A stretch of DNA of 64,000 nucleotides from an uncultured Paracoccaceae bacterium (GCA_937138255.1 CAKZOU010000034.1:62001-126000), one strand, 5' to 3'. Positions 42,660-52,260 are shown, counted from the first letter of the stretch. A program made the numbers and translations. Notes: a model not told the origin generated them from the letters alone.

Positions 42660-44837
42660 GTGAGGGAATCAAAACAAGCCCCGAATGAAGGCCGGATTGA
42701 CAGAATGTCGAAGATGGAATTGCCGAAGCGTGATGGTGTCGACGAAGTTTTGAGTTGGCAACAAGTGCAAGCGACCCGCGAAAAGCGGTTCTTTCGGTCG
42801 TTGGCGCTTCAATGCCAAAGGGAAATCAAGCTGCGGCGCCAAATACATCGCTGGAACGCCCTGCGCTTTCTTTGGCGGCTCTTCGGGCCCGCCCCGCTGG
42901 CACGAAGGGCCGTCGAACTCTTTATCCTGCGCGGATCGGCCTATTTCGATGCGGGCTGGTATCTCTCAAAGGCGCCTGACGTCGCGGCGTCGGGGCTTTC
43001 GGCCGAGCGGCACTATTTGCTTCACGGTGGGTTCGAAGGGCGGGATCCGGGGCCCCATTTCTCGTCTGCCTCATATCTCAAGCGCGGACAGGACGTGGCC
43101 GCAAGCGGGCTTAACCCGCTGGTTCATTTTCATATCTTTGGAAAGAGCGAGGGGCGCTGGGCTGGCGCGGCCAGTCGGAAATGCGGTGGGATGCCGCCGA
43201 TCCCGGATCGCGTGGTCTATGTCGTCGGCCACACGCTTCCCTATTCATCGAGCGGCTACGCAATTCGGACTCATGAGGTCGCCAAGGCCCTCGGCCGTGC
43301 CGGCCATGATGTGGTCGTCGTGCTTTTTCCCGGAAGGCCGTGGTCGATCGAGGGATTTAACCCCAATGAGAGGGTGCAAGCAGACAGGCGCATCGAAGGG
43401 GTGCGCTATGTCACCCTTCCAGCCCAACAGCTTCTTGGCTTGTCGCAAGAGGCGGCCCAAGAGGCGGCAACTGTGCTCTTGTCGGATGCAATCGCCACCC
43501 TGCGGCCCGCTTCGGTGGTTGCTGCCTCGAACTGGCGCATAGCGGAGCCGGCGGCCGAGGCTGCGCGGGCAAATGGTGCTGTATTCTTCTATGAACAGCG
43601 TGGGTTTTGGGAGTTGGGCCTCGGGGCCGGGGCCATCCGTGAGATTGAGCGCGCGAAAGAGATCGAGGTGGCCCGTTCGGCTCGCGCGGTCATCGCGCTC
43701 GGCCCTCAGATGCAGGAAGAACTGCAACGCAGGGGCATCCCCGCTGATCGCATTGTTCGCGTTCCAAATGGCATCGCTCCGGCGCGAGTTGCCGGCGCGG
43801 CAATCGACCGGAAAGACCTTGGTTCGGCATCGAGATATCTGATCGGGTATGTCGGCGCCTACGCAGAGCACGAAGGAATAGAAGATTTATTTGCTGCGGT
43901 CGCCAAAATGCGGCGCGAGGGGGCCGATGTGGGCTTGCTCTGCGCGGGCGGCGGCGAGCCGAAGGGTCTGATTGGCAGCCGCTTTTCCGAGCGGGTCGTA
44001 TTGGGCGCCTACGCAGCCAAATACGGTGTCGAGCGCAATACCCTCATCTTGCCCAGGGTGCCCTGGGCCGAGGTTGCGCCTGTCTATGGCCTTTTGGATC
44101 TGGTCGTAGTGCCACGTCGCAACAGCGAGGTCGGCCAGCTTGTGCCCCCCCTCAAACCCTATGGAGCGATAGCGCATGGGTGCCATGTTTTGATGTCGGA
44201 TCTGCCGCCGCTGCGCGATATCGCAGACGAGATCGGGGCAAGGCTTTTCCCAGCCGGAGATGTCGCTGCCCTAGCTGAAGCTATCCGCCGACATTTGGAG
44301 GCGCTGCCGTTTCTAGGCAGACCCCAAAGCCATTGGTCGCTCGCTTGGGGCCAGCGCATCAAACCGCTTTCGCGCCGCCTTCGCAGTGTTGAGGAAGAGG
44401 CCAAAAGGGCGCAGCGGGCCGGTGCATTGCCCGCTTTTGACATCGCACAAATCCCTCGCGCGTTTTTGGCGCTTGGCCAGGACAAGGCTTGCGACATCGG
44501 TATCGGCCCCTGCCGAAACTGGCCCGGTGCACTGAGGTGCGCCACCCGCAACGACATTCTTGCCGAGGTCGCAACCCGCCCTCCGGCAACCCTCGTGATT
44601 GACTGGCAAGGCATTACCGGTGAAGGCGGCGAATGGCATGGCCTTTGGGGTGCCGAGGATATCGGTCTTAGCAAGCAGGTCTTTGATGCCTGTCGGATCG
44701 CGCTTGATCGGGGATGGCGGATCAAGGTCGTTGGGCCCGTTTCCCTCGCCGAAGCACCGCTCTTTGCCATGGTTTCTGAGCAAGTTGAAATTCTTGAAGG
44801 CGAGGTGTCCGCTAGTTGGACGGACGCGGCCGCATGA
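42660..44837 (+). CDS. Glycosyltransferase (GT4-like) with N-terminal PDVAxxG-type modules
   Basis: A 725-residue protein. Residues about 93-165 carry two copies of the module FDAGWYLSKAPDVAASGLSA...HYLLHGGFEGRDPGPHF / YLKRGQDVAASGLNPLVHFH. The GT-B domain spans about 185-590: GHTLPYSSSGYAIRTHEVAK, VPNGIAPARV, IGYVGAYAEHEGIEDLFAAV, and E/D-type EVGQLVPPLKPYGAIAHG in the donor site. A C-terminal section of about 130 residues (CDIGIGPCRNWPGALRCATR onwards) has no domain that I recognise. The start is a GTG at 42660 with AAGGA upstream; an ATG at 42705 is an alternative. Confidence 0.82.
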   Translation: MRESKQAPNEGRIDRMSKMELPKRDGVDEVLSWQQVQATREKRFFRSLALQCQREIKLRRQIHRWNALRFLWRLFGPAPLARRAVELFILRGSAYFDAGWYLSKAPDVAASGLSAERHYLLHGGFEGRDPGPHFSSASYLKRGQDVAASGLNPLVHFHIFGKSEGRWAGAASRKCGGMPPIPDRVVYVVGHTLPYSSSGYAIRTHEVAKALGRAGHDVVVVLFPGRPWSIEGFNPNERVQADRRIEGVRYVTLPAQQLLGLSQEAAQEAATVLLSDAIATLRPASVVAASNWRIAEPAAEAARANGAVFFYEQRGFWELGLGAGAIREIERAKEIEVARSARAVIALGPQMQEELQRRGIPADRIVRVPNGIAPARVAGAAIDRKDLGSASRYLIGYVGAYAEHEGIEDLFAAVAKMRREGADVGLLCAGGGEPKGLIGSRFSERVVLGAYAAKYGVERNTLILPRVPWAEVAPVYGLLDLVVVPRRNSEVGQLVPPLKPYGAIAHGCHVLMSDLPPLRDIADEIGARLFPAGDVAALAEAIRRHLEALPFLGRPQSHWSLAWGQRIKPLSRRLRSVEEEAKRAQRAGALPAFDIAQIPRAFLALGQDKACDIGIGPCRNWPGALRCATRNDILAEVATRPPATLVIDWQGITGEGGEWHGLWGAEDIGLSKQVFDACRIALDRGWRIKVVGPVSLAEAPLFAMVSEQVEILEGEVSASWTDAAA

Positions 44838-46945
44838 GATTAGCTGTCCTTGCCGAACAGAATTTCAACCTCGTCGATGGGTCGACAGTCTGGCTTCTCA
44901 ATCTGTGCCGGATGCTGGCTACTTTGCCGGGCGTTGAAACCACTTTGATCCTGAAAGAAGCGCTTTCCACGCGCGTAATGGCAGATGATCTGCCGGCCAA
45001 CATTGCGGTGGTCGAGCCAACGGAAATCGGCTCGCAAAGCCGATTGACCCCCGACGAGATTTCCTCGGCGCTCGAAAATCTGGAAGGCAAAGTCGGCCGA
45101 TTTGACAGGATCATTGTGCGGGGCGATGAGTTCTTGTCGTTTCTTCTTGCCGACGAGGACTGGGCCGGACGGGTAATCGCCTATAGTCCTTCGGCAAAGC
45201 CCCGCCTTGGCGCCTCGGTGCCAAAGTGGATTGCTGATGCAAGACAGGCTCGCGCGCCGCTTCTTACTCAGAGCCCTATTAGCAAAGCCATATTCGAAAC
45301 CTTCCACGATTATCCTGCGGCGCTTGTCGAGGTCTTGCCTCCTGTGGTGCATGGCCTGCCTGTGCCCCAGCCCGAGATGGCGGCTGGGCCACTCCTCGTC
45401 TATAGCGGCAAGATCGATCCGGGCTACGGGCTTGAGTGGCTTTGCGATCTGATCGATATGCCAGAGCAGGAACGGGGTTTTGCGATCACGGTGATTGCCG
45501 GCAAGACCATCGCCAAAGCGCAGCCTATGGCCGTTGCGCGGTTTGAGGCCTTGGTCGAGGAGCCTGGTCCGGGCATTTCGATCCGTCGCAACCTGTCCCA
45601 TAGCGTCGCCCTCTCAGAGATGGCGGGGGCGCGGTTCGGCTTTTGCCTGCGCTCGAGCAATTATGACGGCAATGTCGAAATATCGACCAAAGTTCTGGAA
45701 TTCTGTGCCCTCGGGGTCGCTCCTATTCTCAACGATACCGCGCTCAACCGCGGCCTCTTGGGTGCGGACTATCCTTTTCTGTTTGACGTGGCGTTGCCGA
45801 ACATTGCCAGACGTGTCGCCGAGAAACTGAGTGGCGCTACAGAGCAGGAAATCGAGACAGCCCGCGCAAGAATTTCGGTTCTTGCTGAGATGGCCAATTC
45901 GCGGAGCGGCGCCTCAATTATTGCAAAGGTTTTGGGGGAAGCCTCGTCACAAGCCGAACCGGCAAAGCCTGTCGCCCTGAGAGTTTCGAGCCACGACAAC
46001 AAGTTTCTATTCCGGTTCCTAGACCATGCCGCACATGATCCGCGCCTGACGCTTCGCCGCGAGACATGGCGAGGGATCAGTGAGGCGGGCGGCGCTCTGG
46101 AGCGGACCCAGTCGGGGGAGGCCATCTTTTGCGAATGGTGTGGCGAGAATGCGGTCTGGCACAGCCACAACAAGCCGAAGGGCGCGCGGCTTATCGTTCG
46201 CCTGCACAGGTTCGAGGCGTATCGGGACTTTCCGGCAAGGGTCAACTGGCCTGCCGTCGATCGATTGATCGTAGTCTCTCAGCACTTCAAGGAAATGATG
46301 ATCAAAGCCCATGGCATCCAGGCTGAGCGGATCGAGGTCTTGCCGCAATATGTTGATTGTGAAGGGCTGCATCGCAAGAAGAGGCCCGGTGCCCGTTTCA
46401 GGATCGGCTATGCGGGATTGGTGCCGTTCGGTCACAAAAGGCTGGATCGGGCGGTCGATTTTCTGGAAGCGCTGCGCGCCAAAGATCCCCGATTTTCGAT
46501 GATCGTTCGCGGTGCGATGCCGTGGAAGATGCGCTGGGCCTGGAACGACCGCCCCGACGATCGGCGCGCCTATGAGCAAGTTTTTGAACGGATATTCTCT
46601 GATCCGAACTTGTCGGGGGCAATCCGCTTCGATCCACCGGGAAGCAACATGGAAGAGTGGTTCCGCGAGGTAGGTTTCGTTCTGTCCACATCCTCGTCTG
46701 AAGGATGCCACACCGCGATCATGGAAGGGATGGCCTCGGGCGCTATGCCAATCGTGAGGAACTGGCCGGGCGCCGCGGATATATTTGGCGACTTTGTCCA
46801 TGAGGAAGCCGAGGGCGCGATACCCTCGGTCTTAGCCCACGCGACAGAGGCTGGATGGGAGGGCCGCTGTGACGGCCTCTCGGCCCGCGCACGAGGTTGG
46901 GATGTCGAGGTTTTCAACAGAAAGATTATGGAGTTGATCGCATGA
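44834..46945 (+). CDS. Tandem GT-B glycosyltransferase
   Basis: A 703-residue protein with two consecutive GT-B-like units. The first (about 1-375) begins MRLAVLAEQNFNLVDGSTVW and has a donor-site stretch NYDGNVEISTKVLEFCALGV. The second (about 385-703) has VSQHFKEMMIKAHGIQAERI, YAGLVPFGHKRLDRAVDFLE and SSSEGCHTAIMEGMASGAMP, with the E-x7-E pattern. It should add sugars to the same glycan, perhaps two. The ATG overlaps the preceding stop (ATGA), and the next gene starts inside its own stop. Confidence 0.8.
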   Translation: MRLAVLAEQNFNLVDGSTVWLLNLCRMLATLPGVETTLILKEALSTRVMADDLPANIAVVEPTEIGSQSRLTPDEISSALENLEGKVGRFDRIIVRGDEFLSFLLADEDWAGRVIAYSPSAKPRLGASVPKWIADARQARAPLLTQSPISKAIFETFHDYPAALVEVLPPVVHGLPVPQPEMAAGPLLVYSGKIDPGYGLEWLCDLIDMPEQERGFAITVIAGKTIAKAQPMAVARFEALVEEPGPGISIRRNLSHSVALSEMAGARFGFCLRSSNYDGNVEISTKVLEFCALGVAPILNDTALNRGLLGADYPFLFDVALPNIARRVAEKLSGATEQEIETARARISVLAEMANSRSGASIIAKVLGEASSQAEPAKPVALRVSSHDNKFLFRFLDHAAHDPRLTLRRETWRGISEAGGALERTQSGEAIFCEWCGENAVWHSHNKPKGARLIVRLHRFEAYRDFPARVNWPAVDRLIVVSQHFKEMMIKAHGIQAERIEVLPQYVDCEGLHRKKRPGARFRIGYAGLVPFGHKRLDRAVDFLEALRAKDPRFSMIVRGAMPWKMRWAWNDRPDDRRAYEQVFERIFSDPNLSGAIRFDPPGSNMEEWFREVGFVLSTSSSEGCHTAIMEGMASGAMPIVRNWPGAADIFGDFVHEEAEGAIPSVLAHATEAGWEGRCDGLSARARGWDVEVFNRKIMELIA

Positions 46946-47598
46946 GTGCCAGCGAGGTCGTCGAAACCTTCGAATCCGTCGAACGCAAACGACGCGATTT
47001 TGCCCGGGCGCTTTCGACGTTTCGAGGGAAGGGCGGCAGGTATCACAATCCCGCTCCGCCGCTACCCGACGAGAAATATCGCGGTTGCGAGGTTCTGGCT
47101 GATCGTCTGGCGCTTCTGGAAAGGCTCCCAAAAGGCGCAGCGTTTGCCGAGGTCGGTGTGGATGGAGGGCATTTTTCCGCCGAGATTTTCGAGCGCTGTG
47201 CCCCATCGAGTCTGGTCCTGATGGACCGCGACCTTGGCCGGATTTCCAACCCGCTGGTTCTGGACCTGATCTCCAGGGGGGATCCCCGCATTACCCTTTT
47301 GGCAGGAGACAGTGGTGACTGCCTGGGTGAATTGCCCGTCGGCTCGATTGATGTCGTCTATATCGATGCCGACCACAGCTATGCCGCGGTCCGAAGAGAT
47401 ATCGCCGCCGCACTTCCGCGCCTCAAGCCGGATGGCGTCTTGATCTTCAACGACTATACCGTTTGGTCTCCCAGAAGCATGTATCACTGCGGTGTGGCGC
47501 GCGCGGTGAACGAGCTTTGCCTCTCGAGCAACTGGCGGCTGCGCTACCTCGCCATGCAGCCGATGATGTATAACGATGTGATGCTGGTCCGAGACTGA
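46942..47598 (+). CDS. SAM-dependent methyltransferase (Methyltransf_24 type)
   Basis: A 218-residue methyltransferase with motif I AFAEVGVDGGHFSAEIFERC (about 66-85), the acidic residue of LVLMDRDLG, and VVYIDADHSYAAVRRDIAAA (about 133-152), typical of the O-methyltransferase/class-I group used for sugar or glycan methylation. The context within a glycosyltransferase operon suggests methylation of the polysaccharide or its precursor. The ATG overlaps the stop of the tandem GT gene (ATGA). Confidence 0.8.
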   Translation: MSASEVVETFESVERKRRDFARALSTFRGKGGRYHNPAPPLPDEKYRGCEVLADRLALLERLPKGAAFAEVGVDGGHFSAEIFERCAPSSLVLMDRDLGRISNPLVLDLISRGDPRITLLAGDSGDCLGELPVGSIDVVYIDADHSYAAVRRDIAAALPRLKPDGVLIFNDYTVWSPRSMYHCGVARAVNELCLSSNWRLRYLAMQPMMYNDVMLVRD

Positions 47599-47658
47599 GT
47601 TTCTTCTTGCGCTCCTCGGCGGCCTGTTCAAAACAGGGTGCATTAGCGGAGGACTTCG

Positions 47659-48981
47659 ATGCGTATTGCCATGATTGGAACTGGCTATGTCGGCCTAGTG
47701 TCCGGTGTTTGTTTTTCGGATTTCGGCCACGAAGTAGTTTGTGTCGACAAGGACGCCAGAAAAATCGAGCGGCTGAGAGTCGGAGAGGTGCCGATTTTCG
47801 AGCCGGGGCTTGAGGATCTTCTTGCCAAAAACACCGCCGCCGGAAGGCTGTCCTTTACCACCGATTTCGCCGAGGCGTTGGAGGGCGCTGAAGCCGTATT
47901 CATCGCTGTTGGCACACCAACCCGCCGCGGCGACGGGCACGCAGACCTGACTTATGTCATGGCTGCCGCCGAAGAGATCGCGAGAACGGCCAAAGGCTAT
48001 GTCGTGGTGGTCACCAAATCGACCGTGCCGGTCGGCACCAACCGCAAGGTGCGCCAAGCGATCCACAAGGCCAATCCCGATCTCGATTTCGATGTGGCCT
48101 CCAACCCCGAATTCCTGCGCGAAGGCGCCGCGATCGACGATTTCATGCGGCCCGATCGCGTGGTCGTCGGCGTTCAGAACCCGCGGGCGGCGGAGGTGAT
48201 GAACGAGATCTACCGGCCGCTTTTCCTGCGCGATTTTCCGGTTGTGGTGACGGATCTGGAATCGGCCGAGCTCATCAAGTACGCCGCCAACGCATTTCTT
48301 GCCGCCAAGATCACCTTCATCAACGAGATTGCAGCTCTGTGCGAACGGGTGGGCGCGGATGTGAAAGAGGTCGCCAAGGGGATTGGCCTCGACGGGCGCA
48401 TTGGCAACAAGTTTCTGCACGCGGGGCCGGGCTTTGGTGGATCCTGTTTTCCTAAGGATACCAAAGCTTTGGCTCGCATAGGGCAAGAGTATGCAGTGCC
48501 TATGCAGATCACGGAGACGGTGATCAAGGTCAACGATGAGATCAAACGCCGGATGATCGACAAGTTGCTCGATCTGTGCGGGGGGAGTTTCAACGGCAAG
48601 ACTGTCGCTGTTTTCGGGGTGACGTTCAAACCCAACACCGATGATATGCGTGATGCACCGAGCCTGACGATCATCCCGGCGCTGGTCGGTGGTGGTGCCA
48701 AGGTCAAGGTGGTCGACCCGCAGGGGCGGCATGAAGGTGAGGCGCTTCTGCCAGGGGTGAGTTGGCAGGATGATCCCTACAAAGCGGCACGCAACGCTGA
48801 TCTGGTCGTGATTCTGACCGAATGGAATGAGTTCCGCGGTCTCGACCTCAAGCGGATCGCCAAGCATATGCAGACGCCGCACATGGCGGACCTTCGGAAT
48901 ATCTATTCGGCGCATGATGCCAAGAAGGCGGGTTTCGCAGCCTATGTGGCGGTCGGCAGGCCTGCGCTATTGGTCGACTAG
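47659..48981 (+). CDS. ugd: UDP-glucose 6-dehydrogenase
   Basis: A 440-residue Ugd that oxidises UDP-glucose twice to UDP-glucuronate. N-terminal Rossmann MRIAMIGTGYVGLVSGVCFS; VTKSTVPVGTNRKVR; SNPEFLREGAAIDDF; catalytic lysine/asparagine helix LIKYAANAFLAAKITFINE; catalytic Cys in GFGGSCFPKDTKAL (about 260); and C-terminal TFKPNTDDMRDAPSLTI. GGAGG lies 8 nt before the ATG. Its 3' end overlaps that of the phosphomutase gene by 15 bp. Confidence 0.96.
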   Translation: MRIAMIGTGYVGLVSGVCFSDFGHEVVCVDKDARKIERLRVGEVPIFEPGLEDLLAKNTAAGRLSFTTDFAEALEGAEAVFIAVGTPTRRGDGHADLTYVMAAAEEIARTAKGYVVVVTKSTVPVGTNRKVRQAIHKANPDLDFDVASNPEFLREGAAIDDFMRPDRVVVGVQNPRAAEVMNEIYRPLFLRDFPVVVTDLESAELIKYAANAFLAAKITFINEIAALCERVGADVKEVAKGIGLDGRIGNKFLHAGPGFGGSCFPKDTKALARIGQEYAVPMQITETVIKVNDEIKRRMIDKLLDLCGGSFNGKTVAVFGVTFKPNTDDMRDAPSLTIIPALVGGGAKVKVVDPQGRHEGEALLPGVSWQDDPYKAARNADLVVILTEWNEFRGLDLKRIAKHMQTPHMADLRNIYSAHDAKKAGFAAYVAVGRPALLVD

Positions 48982-50334
48982 AGAGCGGAGCCGGAGAAGA
49001 CTTTGGTCGAGCAGGTTTTGCGCTGCGGCGGGGCTGTCGGCTTCGGTGTAAAGCCGGAATTCGGGCGCGTTTCCTGATGGGCGCAGGTGAACGATACCGG
49101 CGTATCCCAAGGTGACCCGAAGGCCGTCGGTTGTGTCGCAGCCAGACTCTTTGCCCAGACCGTGCAGGAATGTAGCGCGCTCGGACTTGTCTGAATTTAG
49201 CCGCGCGATCAGCCTGGCGCTGATCTCGACCGGCACGTCTTGCAGGCGGCCCGCCGCGGTAAAGCGGGCGGGTTGGCTGGCGACGATCGCTGAAAGCGGG
49301 CCGGGTTGGGCCAGTGTTGCGATAATCGGCAGAAAGCTGTCACGGGTTCGTAGTGGCGGGATGGGCCCTATAGGACCAGACGCCTCAAACCCCAAGAGAA
49401 AGCCGCCGTTGGCCTCATAACCGACAACACGCCCCTCGGCTCCCGCCATCCCCGCAATCACATAGGGCGAGCCGATGCGGGTAAGGATCACTTCACGCAG
49501 CTTTGGCAGCAAGGTCACACCGCTGTTGGACGAAATCGGCGTGACAACGACCTCTGCATCAAGGGCCTTGGCGGTGATCTGGCCAAGTATGTCGCCAGGT
49601 ATGACCATGCCGTTTTCGTCTGTGAGCATGGGGCGGTCCGAATCGCCATCGGTCGAGGCAATCGCGTCCAGGCGATGATCCCTGGCCCAAGCGGCAAAGG
49701 TTTGGCGGGTCTCGGGGTCGATCGCTTCGGTGTCGACCGGAATAAATTCCTCCGAACGACCAAGATCCATGGTCTCGGCTCCGAGATCGGCCAGGATGCG
49801 GAGCAATAGATCGCGTCCGGCAGCACTGTGAGTAAAGACACCGACACGGCGTCCGCTTAGGGCCGTGGGACCATAGGCGCTGCGAAAACGGTCGACGAAT
49901 TGCTCTGATGCCGGGGTGTCAAATACCGGCGCGGCCATGTCCTTTTTGGGGGCCTCGCCAAGTGCTGCGGTTATGCGGGTCTCGTCGTCTTTCGTGATTT
50001 CACCCGCGACCGTGTAGAATTTGAGCCCGTTGCGATCGGCTGGGATATGGCTGCCGGTGACCATGACAGCCCCCACGCCTCGCGTCTGCGCTTCGAGCGC
50101 CAGAGCAGGTGTCGGCAAGATGCCGCACTCAAGAATGGTAAGCCCGGCTTTGCTGGCCGCCTGCACGACGGCGCGCGTGATACCCGGTGAGGAGGGCCGA
50201 ACATCGCGCCCGACACAGAGTTGCCCGCCGGTGTCGCAGGTCGCGGCGAAGGCGCGAATGTAGCCCGAGACAAGGTCATCTGTCAGTTCGTCAACCAGGC
50301 CTCGAAGGCCGCTCGTTCCAAATTTTGGTGCCAT
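48967..50334 (-). CDS. Phosphomannomutase/phosphoglucomutase
   Basis: A 455-residue alpha-D-phosphohexomutase. Phosphoserine loop VMVTGSHIPADRNG (about 90-103), metal loop STDGDSDRP (about 228-236), sugar-binding GYEANGGFLLG (about 306) and phosphate-binding RPSGNAPEFR near the C-terminus. The TGSHIP loop and EANGG sugar loop suggest a mannose- or glucosamine-type substrate rather than strict PGM. It would provide NDP-sugar precursors for the locus. KpsT-like gene follows on the same strand. Confidence 0.9.
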   Translation of the reverse strand: MAPKFGTSGLRGLVDELTDDLVSGYIRAFAATCDTGGQLCVGRDVRPSSPGITRAVVQAASKAGLTILECGILPTPALALEAQTRGVGAVMVTGSHIPADRNGLKFYTVAGEITKDDETRITAALGEAPKKDMAAPVFDTPASEQFVDRFRSAYGPTALSGRRVGVFTHSAAGRDLLLRILADLGAETMDLGRSEEFIPVDTEAIDPETRQTFAAWARDHRLDAIASTDGDSDRPMLTDENGMVIPGDILGQITAKALDAEVVVTPISSNSGVTLLPKLREVILTRIGSPYVIAGMAGAEGRVVGYEANGGFLLGFEASGPIGPIPPLRTRDSFLPIIATLAQPGPLSAIVASQPARFTAAGRLQDVPVEISARLIARLNSDKSERATFLHGLGKESGCDTTDGLRVTLGYAGIVHLRPSGNAPEFRLYTEADSPAAAQNLLDQSLLRLRSLVDQ

Positions 50335-50384
50335 GTACCACTCGCAAAGGTTTTGGCCAGCCTAGCTGGGCAAAGTCGGGGCGT

Positions 50385-51065
50385 CTATCTGGGCCGGATC
50401 CGCAGGTTTCGCTCGTGTCGTTCGATCCCTTCCGAAAGATCCCCGAAATAGCGCAAAGATCCCTCCTCCAGAACAAGCGCTGCGTTGCATAGGCGCCGTA
50501 CGCTGTGAAGCGAATGCGACACAAGGATCGCAGTCGATCCGGCAAGGGCTATATCAAGGCTTTCTTCGCATTTCTGACGAAAGATCGCGTCACCGACCGC
50601 AACGATTTCGTCCAGCAGGAAGAGATCGAACCGAATGGCCATCGACATGGCGAAGGCCAGACGGGCGCGCATACCGGTTGAATAGGTGCGGATGGGGGCG
50701 TCAAAATGGCCCCCGAGCTCGGCGAATTCCAGCGTGAAGCCAACAAACGCCCTCTCGTCGATACCATAGACCCGCGCGACAAATCGGGCGTTCTGTGCGC
50801 CTGTTAGATCGGGGTGCAGGCCGCTTTGGATGCCGATAGGCCAGGATACCGTGCCATTGACCTCAACTGCCCCCTGATCTGGCCGCAAACTCCCTGCAAT
50901 CAGGTTGAGCAGGCTTGTCTTGCCTGCCCCGTTGCGACCCAAGAGAGCGATCCGTTTTTCCCGTGGAACATCTATCGTAACCCCCCCCAGAACGATCCTC
51001 CGGGCGGACCCAGCCCGCATCTGCTTCGAGACGCGTTTCAGCCTGACGATCGGCGGCAACGTCAT
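50385..51065 (-). CDS. kpsT: Polysaccharide ABC exporter ATPase (KpsT/Wzt type)
   Basis: A 226-residue ABC ATPase for ABC-2 exporters. Walker A LLGRNGAGKTSLLNLIAG (about 41-58), GTVSWPIGIQSGLHPDLTG, ABC signature YSTGMRARLAFAMSMA, Walker B LFLLDEIVAVGDAIF and LVSHSLHSVRRLC. There is no C-terminal carbohydrate-binding domain as in Wzt, which fits the KpsT group for lipid-linked capsule export. The ATG overlaps the kpsE-like stop (ATGA). Confidence 0.92.
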   Translation of the reverse strand: MTLPPIVRLKRVSKQMRAGSARRIVLGGVTIDVPREKRIALLGRNGAGKTSLLNLIAGSLRPDQGAVEVNGTVSWPIGIQSGLHPDLTGAQNARFVARVYGIDERAFVGFTLEFAELGGHFDAPIRTYSTGMRARLAFAMSMAIRFDLFLLDEIVAVGDAIFRQKCEESLDIALAGSTAILVSHSLHSVRRLCNAALVLEEGSLRYFGDLSEGIERHERNLRIRPR

Positions 51066-52129
51066 CGCCTGTCTCGAAGGGCGGCGAGCGTCAAAACCGC
51101 AAGCCCCCAGGAGCCGACAAGCCCGAGGGTCAGCAGAACCCAGATGCCAAGCCGGTCAGGATGGTGCGAGGCTTCAGCGAGGGTCGGCCGGACAAAGGCC
51201 GCGAGATAGCGGTTTTGCCGGCGCGCCTCGGATAGAACCGCGTCGAGCCCGCCGCGGGCAGACAGATAAGCCGCTTCTGCAAATTCAAGATCGACCTGAA
51301 GCCCCTCGTATTCTCCGACCAAGTCGGCGAAAGCCCGACCGCCAGTTCCCTCTCCCCCGAGCTTTCCCCTTTCGCCTTCTATCCGGGCTTCGATCACATC
51401 GATCCGGGCCTTGGCCTGCAGGAGCCGCGGGTCGCCCGCCTGAGCCGTCTTGCCGAGCATATCGTAGGAGATCATCGCCTCGGCCAGTTGCTCTTGAAGG
51501 GAGCCCAAAAGACCCATTTGACCGCTCAGATCGGCGCTCACGTCGACAATGCGGTTCTGGTTGCGAAACAAGGTCACGGCCTGCCGAGCGGTTCGCAGGC
51601 GGGCAGTGGCGGCATCGAATTCTTCGCGTGCCTGCCGGGTGGTATCGGCGCGTGCGATCGCGGCGAGGCGGTTGATCATCTCGCTTGAAACCGACAAAAG
51701 TTCTTCTGCGACCCTTTGCGCCTGCGCCGGCTCAAACGCCCGAACCTCAACCTCGATCAGAGCGGTTCCGGGGTTGTAATAGAGCCGGACCATCCGCTTC
51801 CAATAGGTCAGCAGATCTTCGACGGTCGAACCGGCGCGAAGCGCGAAGACGGGATCGGTCGGCTGCATATAAATGCTTCGAAGATCCACTCGTCTGTCGA
51901 TTTCAGCAACAAGCTCTTGGCTTTGGATGAACTCATACAAGATATCGCTGTCCGGGGTCGTCGAACCTGACAGCTGAGCAAGGCCACCAAGGATGTTCGG
52001 TGCGAGCGAGGCTTCTTCGCGGCGCACTGTAAAGCCGAGACGCGAGACATATTGATCGGCCGCAAACAGCCCAAGATAGATTCCTGCTGCTGCGGCAGGC
52101 AAAACGACCCAAGCCGCAAAGACAATCAA
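51062..52129 (-). CDS. kpsE: Capsule export inner-membrane PCP protein (KpsE/WzcE-like)
   Basis: A polysaccharide co-polymerase of the KpsE type, 355 residues as drawn. TM1 is FAAWVVLPAAAAGIYLGLFA and the C-terminal TM is LGIWVLLTLGLVGSWGLAVL. The long periplasmic part is coiled-coil-rich (about 150-300). The drawn start is a TTG at 52129, inside TM1. The frame is open to 52198 and codes a basic leader (RPSKFRRTSPFA), with AAGGAG placed 6 nt before an ATC at 52177. An AUC-initiated protein of 371 residues is therefore possible. Confidence 0.85.
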   Translation of the reverse strand: MIVFAAWVVLPAAAAGIYLGLFAADQYVSRLGFTVRREEASLAPNILGGLAQLSGSTTPDSDILYEFIQSQELVAEIDRRVDLRSIYMQPTDPVFALRAGSTVEDLLTYWKRMVRLYYNPGTALIEVEVRAFEPAQAQRVAEELLSVSSEMINRLAAIARADTTRQAREEFDAATARLRTARQAVTLFRNQNRIVDVSADLSGQMGLLGSLQEQLAEAMISYDMLGKTAQAGDPRLLQAKARIDVIEARIEGERGKLGGEGTGGRAFADLVGEYEGLQVDLEFAEAAYLSARGGLDAVLSEARRQNRYLAAFVRPTLAEASHHPDRLGIWVLLTLGLVGSWGLAVLTLAALRDRR

Positions 52130-52195
52130 AGCGAAGGGGGACGTTCGCCTGAACTTGGATGGCCGGTCGGATGAGATCGCGTGCTCCTTTCTGGA

Positions 52196-52227
52196 TTAGC
52201 CGAGGCTAAGGTGCAGGCGTTAACGCC
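52196..52227. promoter_or_regulatory. Two palindromes between divergent kpsE and kpsM
   Basis: TTAGCC (52196-52201) and GGCTAA (52204-52209) flank GA. GGCGTTAACGCC (52216-52227) is a perfect 12-bp palindrome. Both lie in the 83-131-bp divergent spacer and are possible operators for a regulator of capsule export. Confidence 0.45.
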
Positions 52228-52260
52228 CCATTTACGACGATCGGTGAAATCATCGATGCC

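Noticed and set aside
47623-47637. CCTGTT/AACAGG hairpin upstream of ugd
   Set aside because: Short stem, no U-tract, no known regulator consensus.
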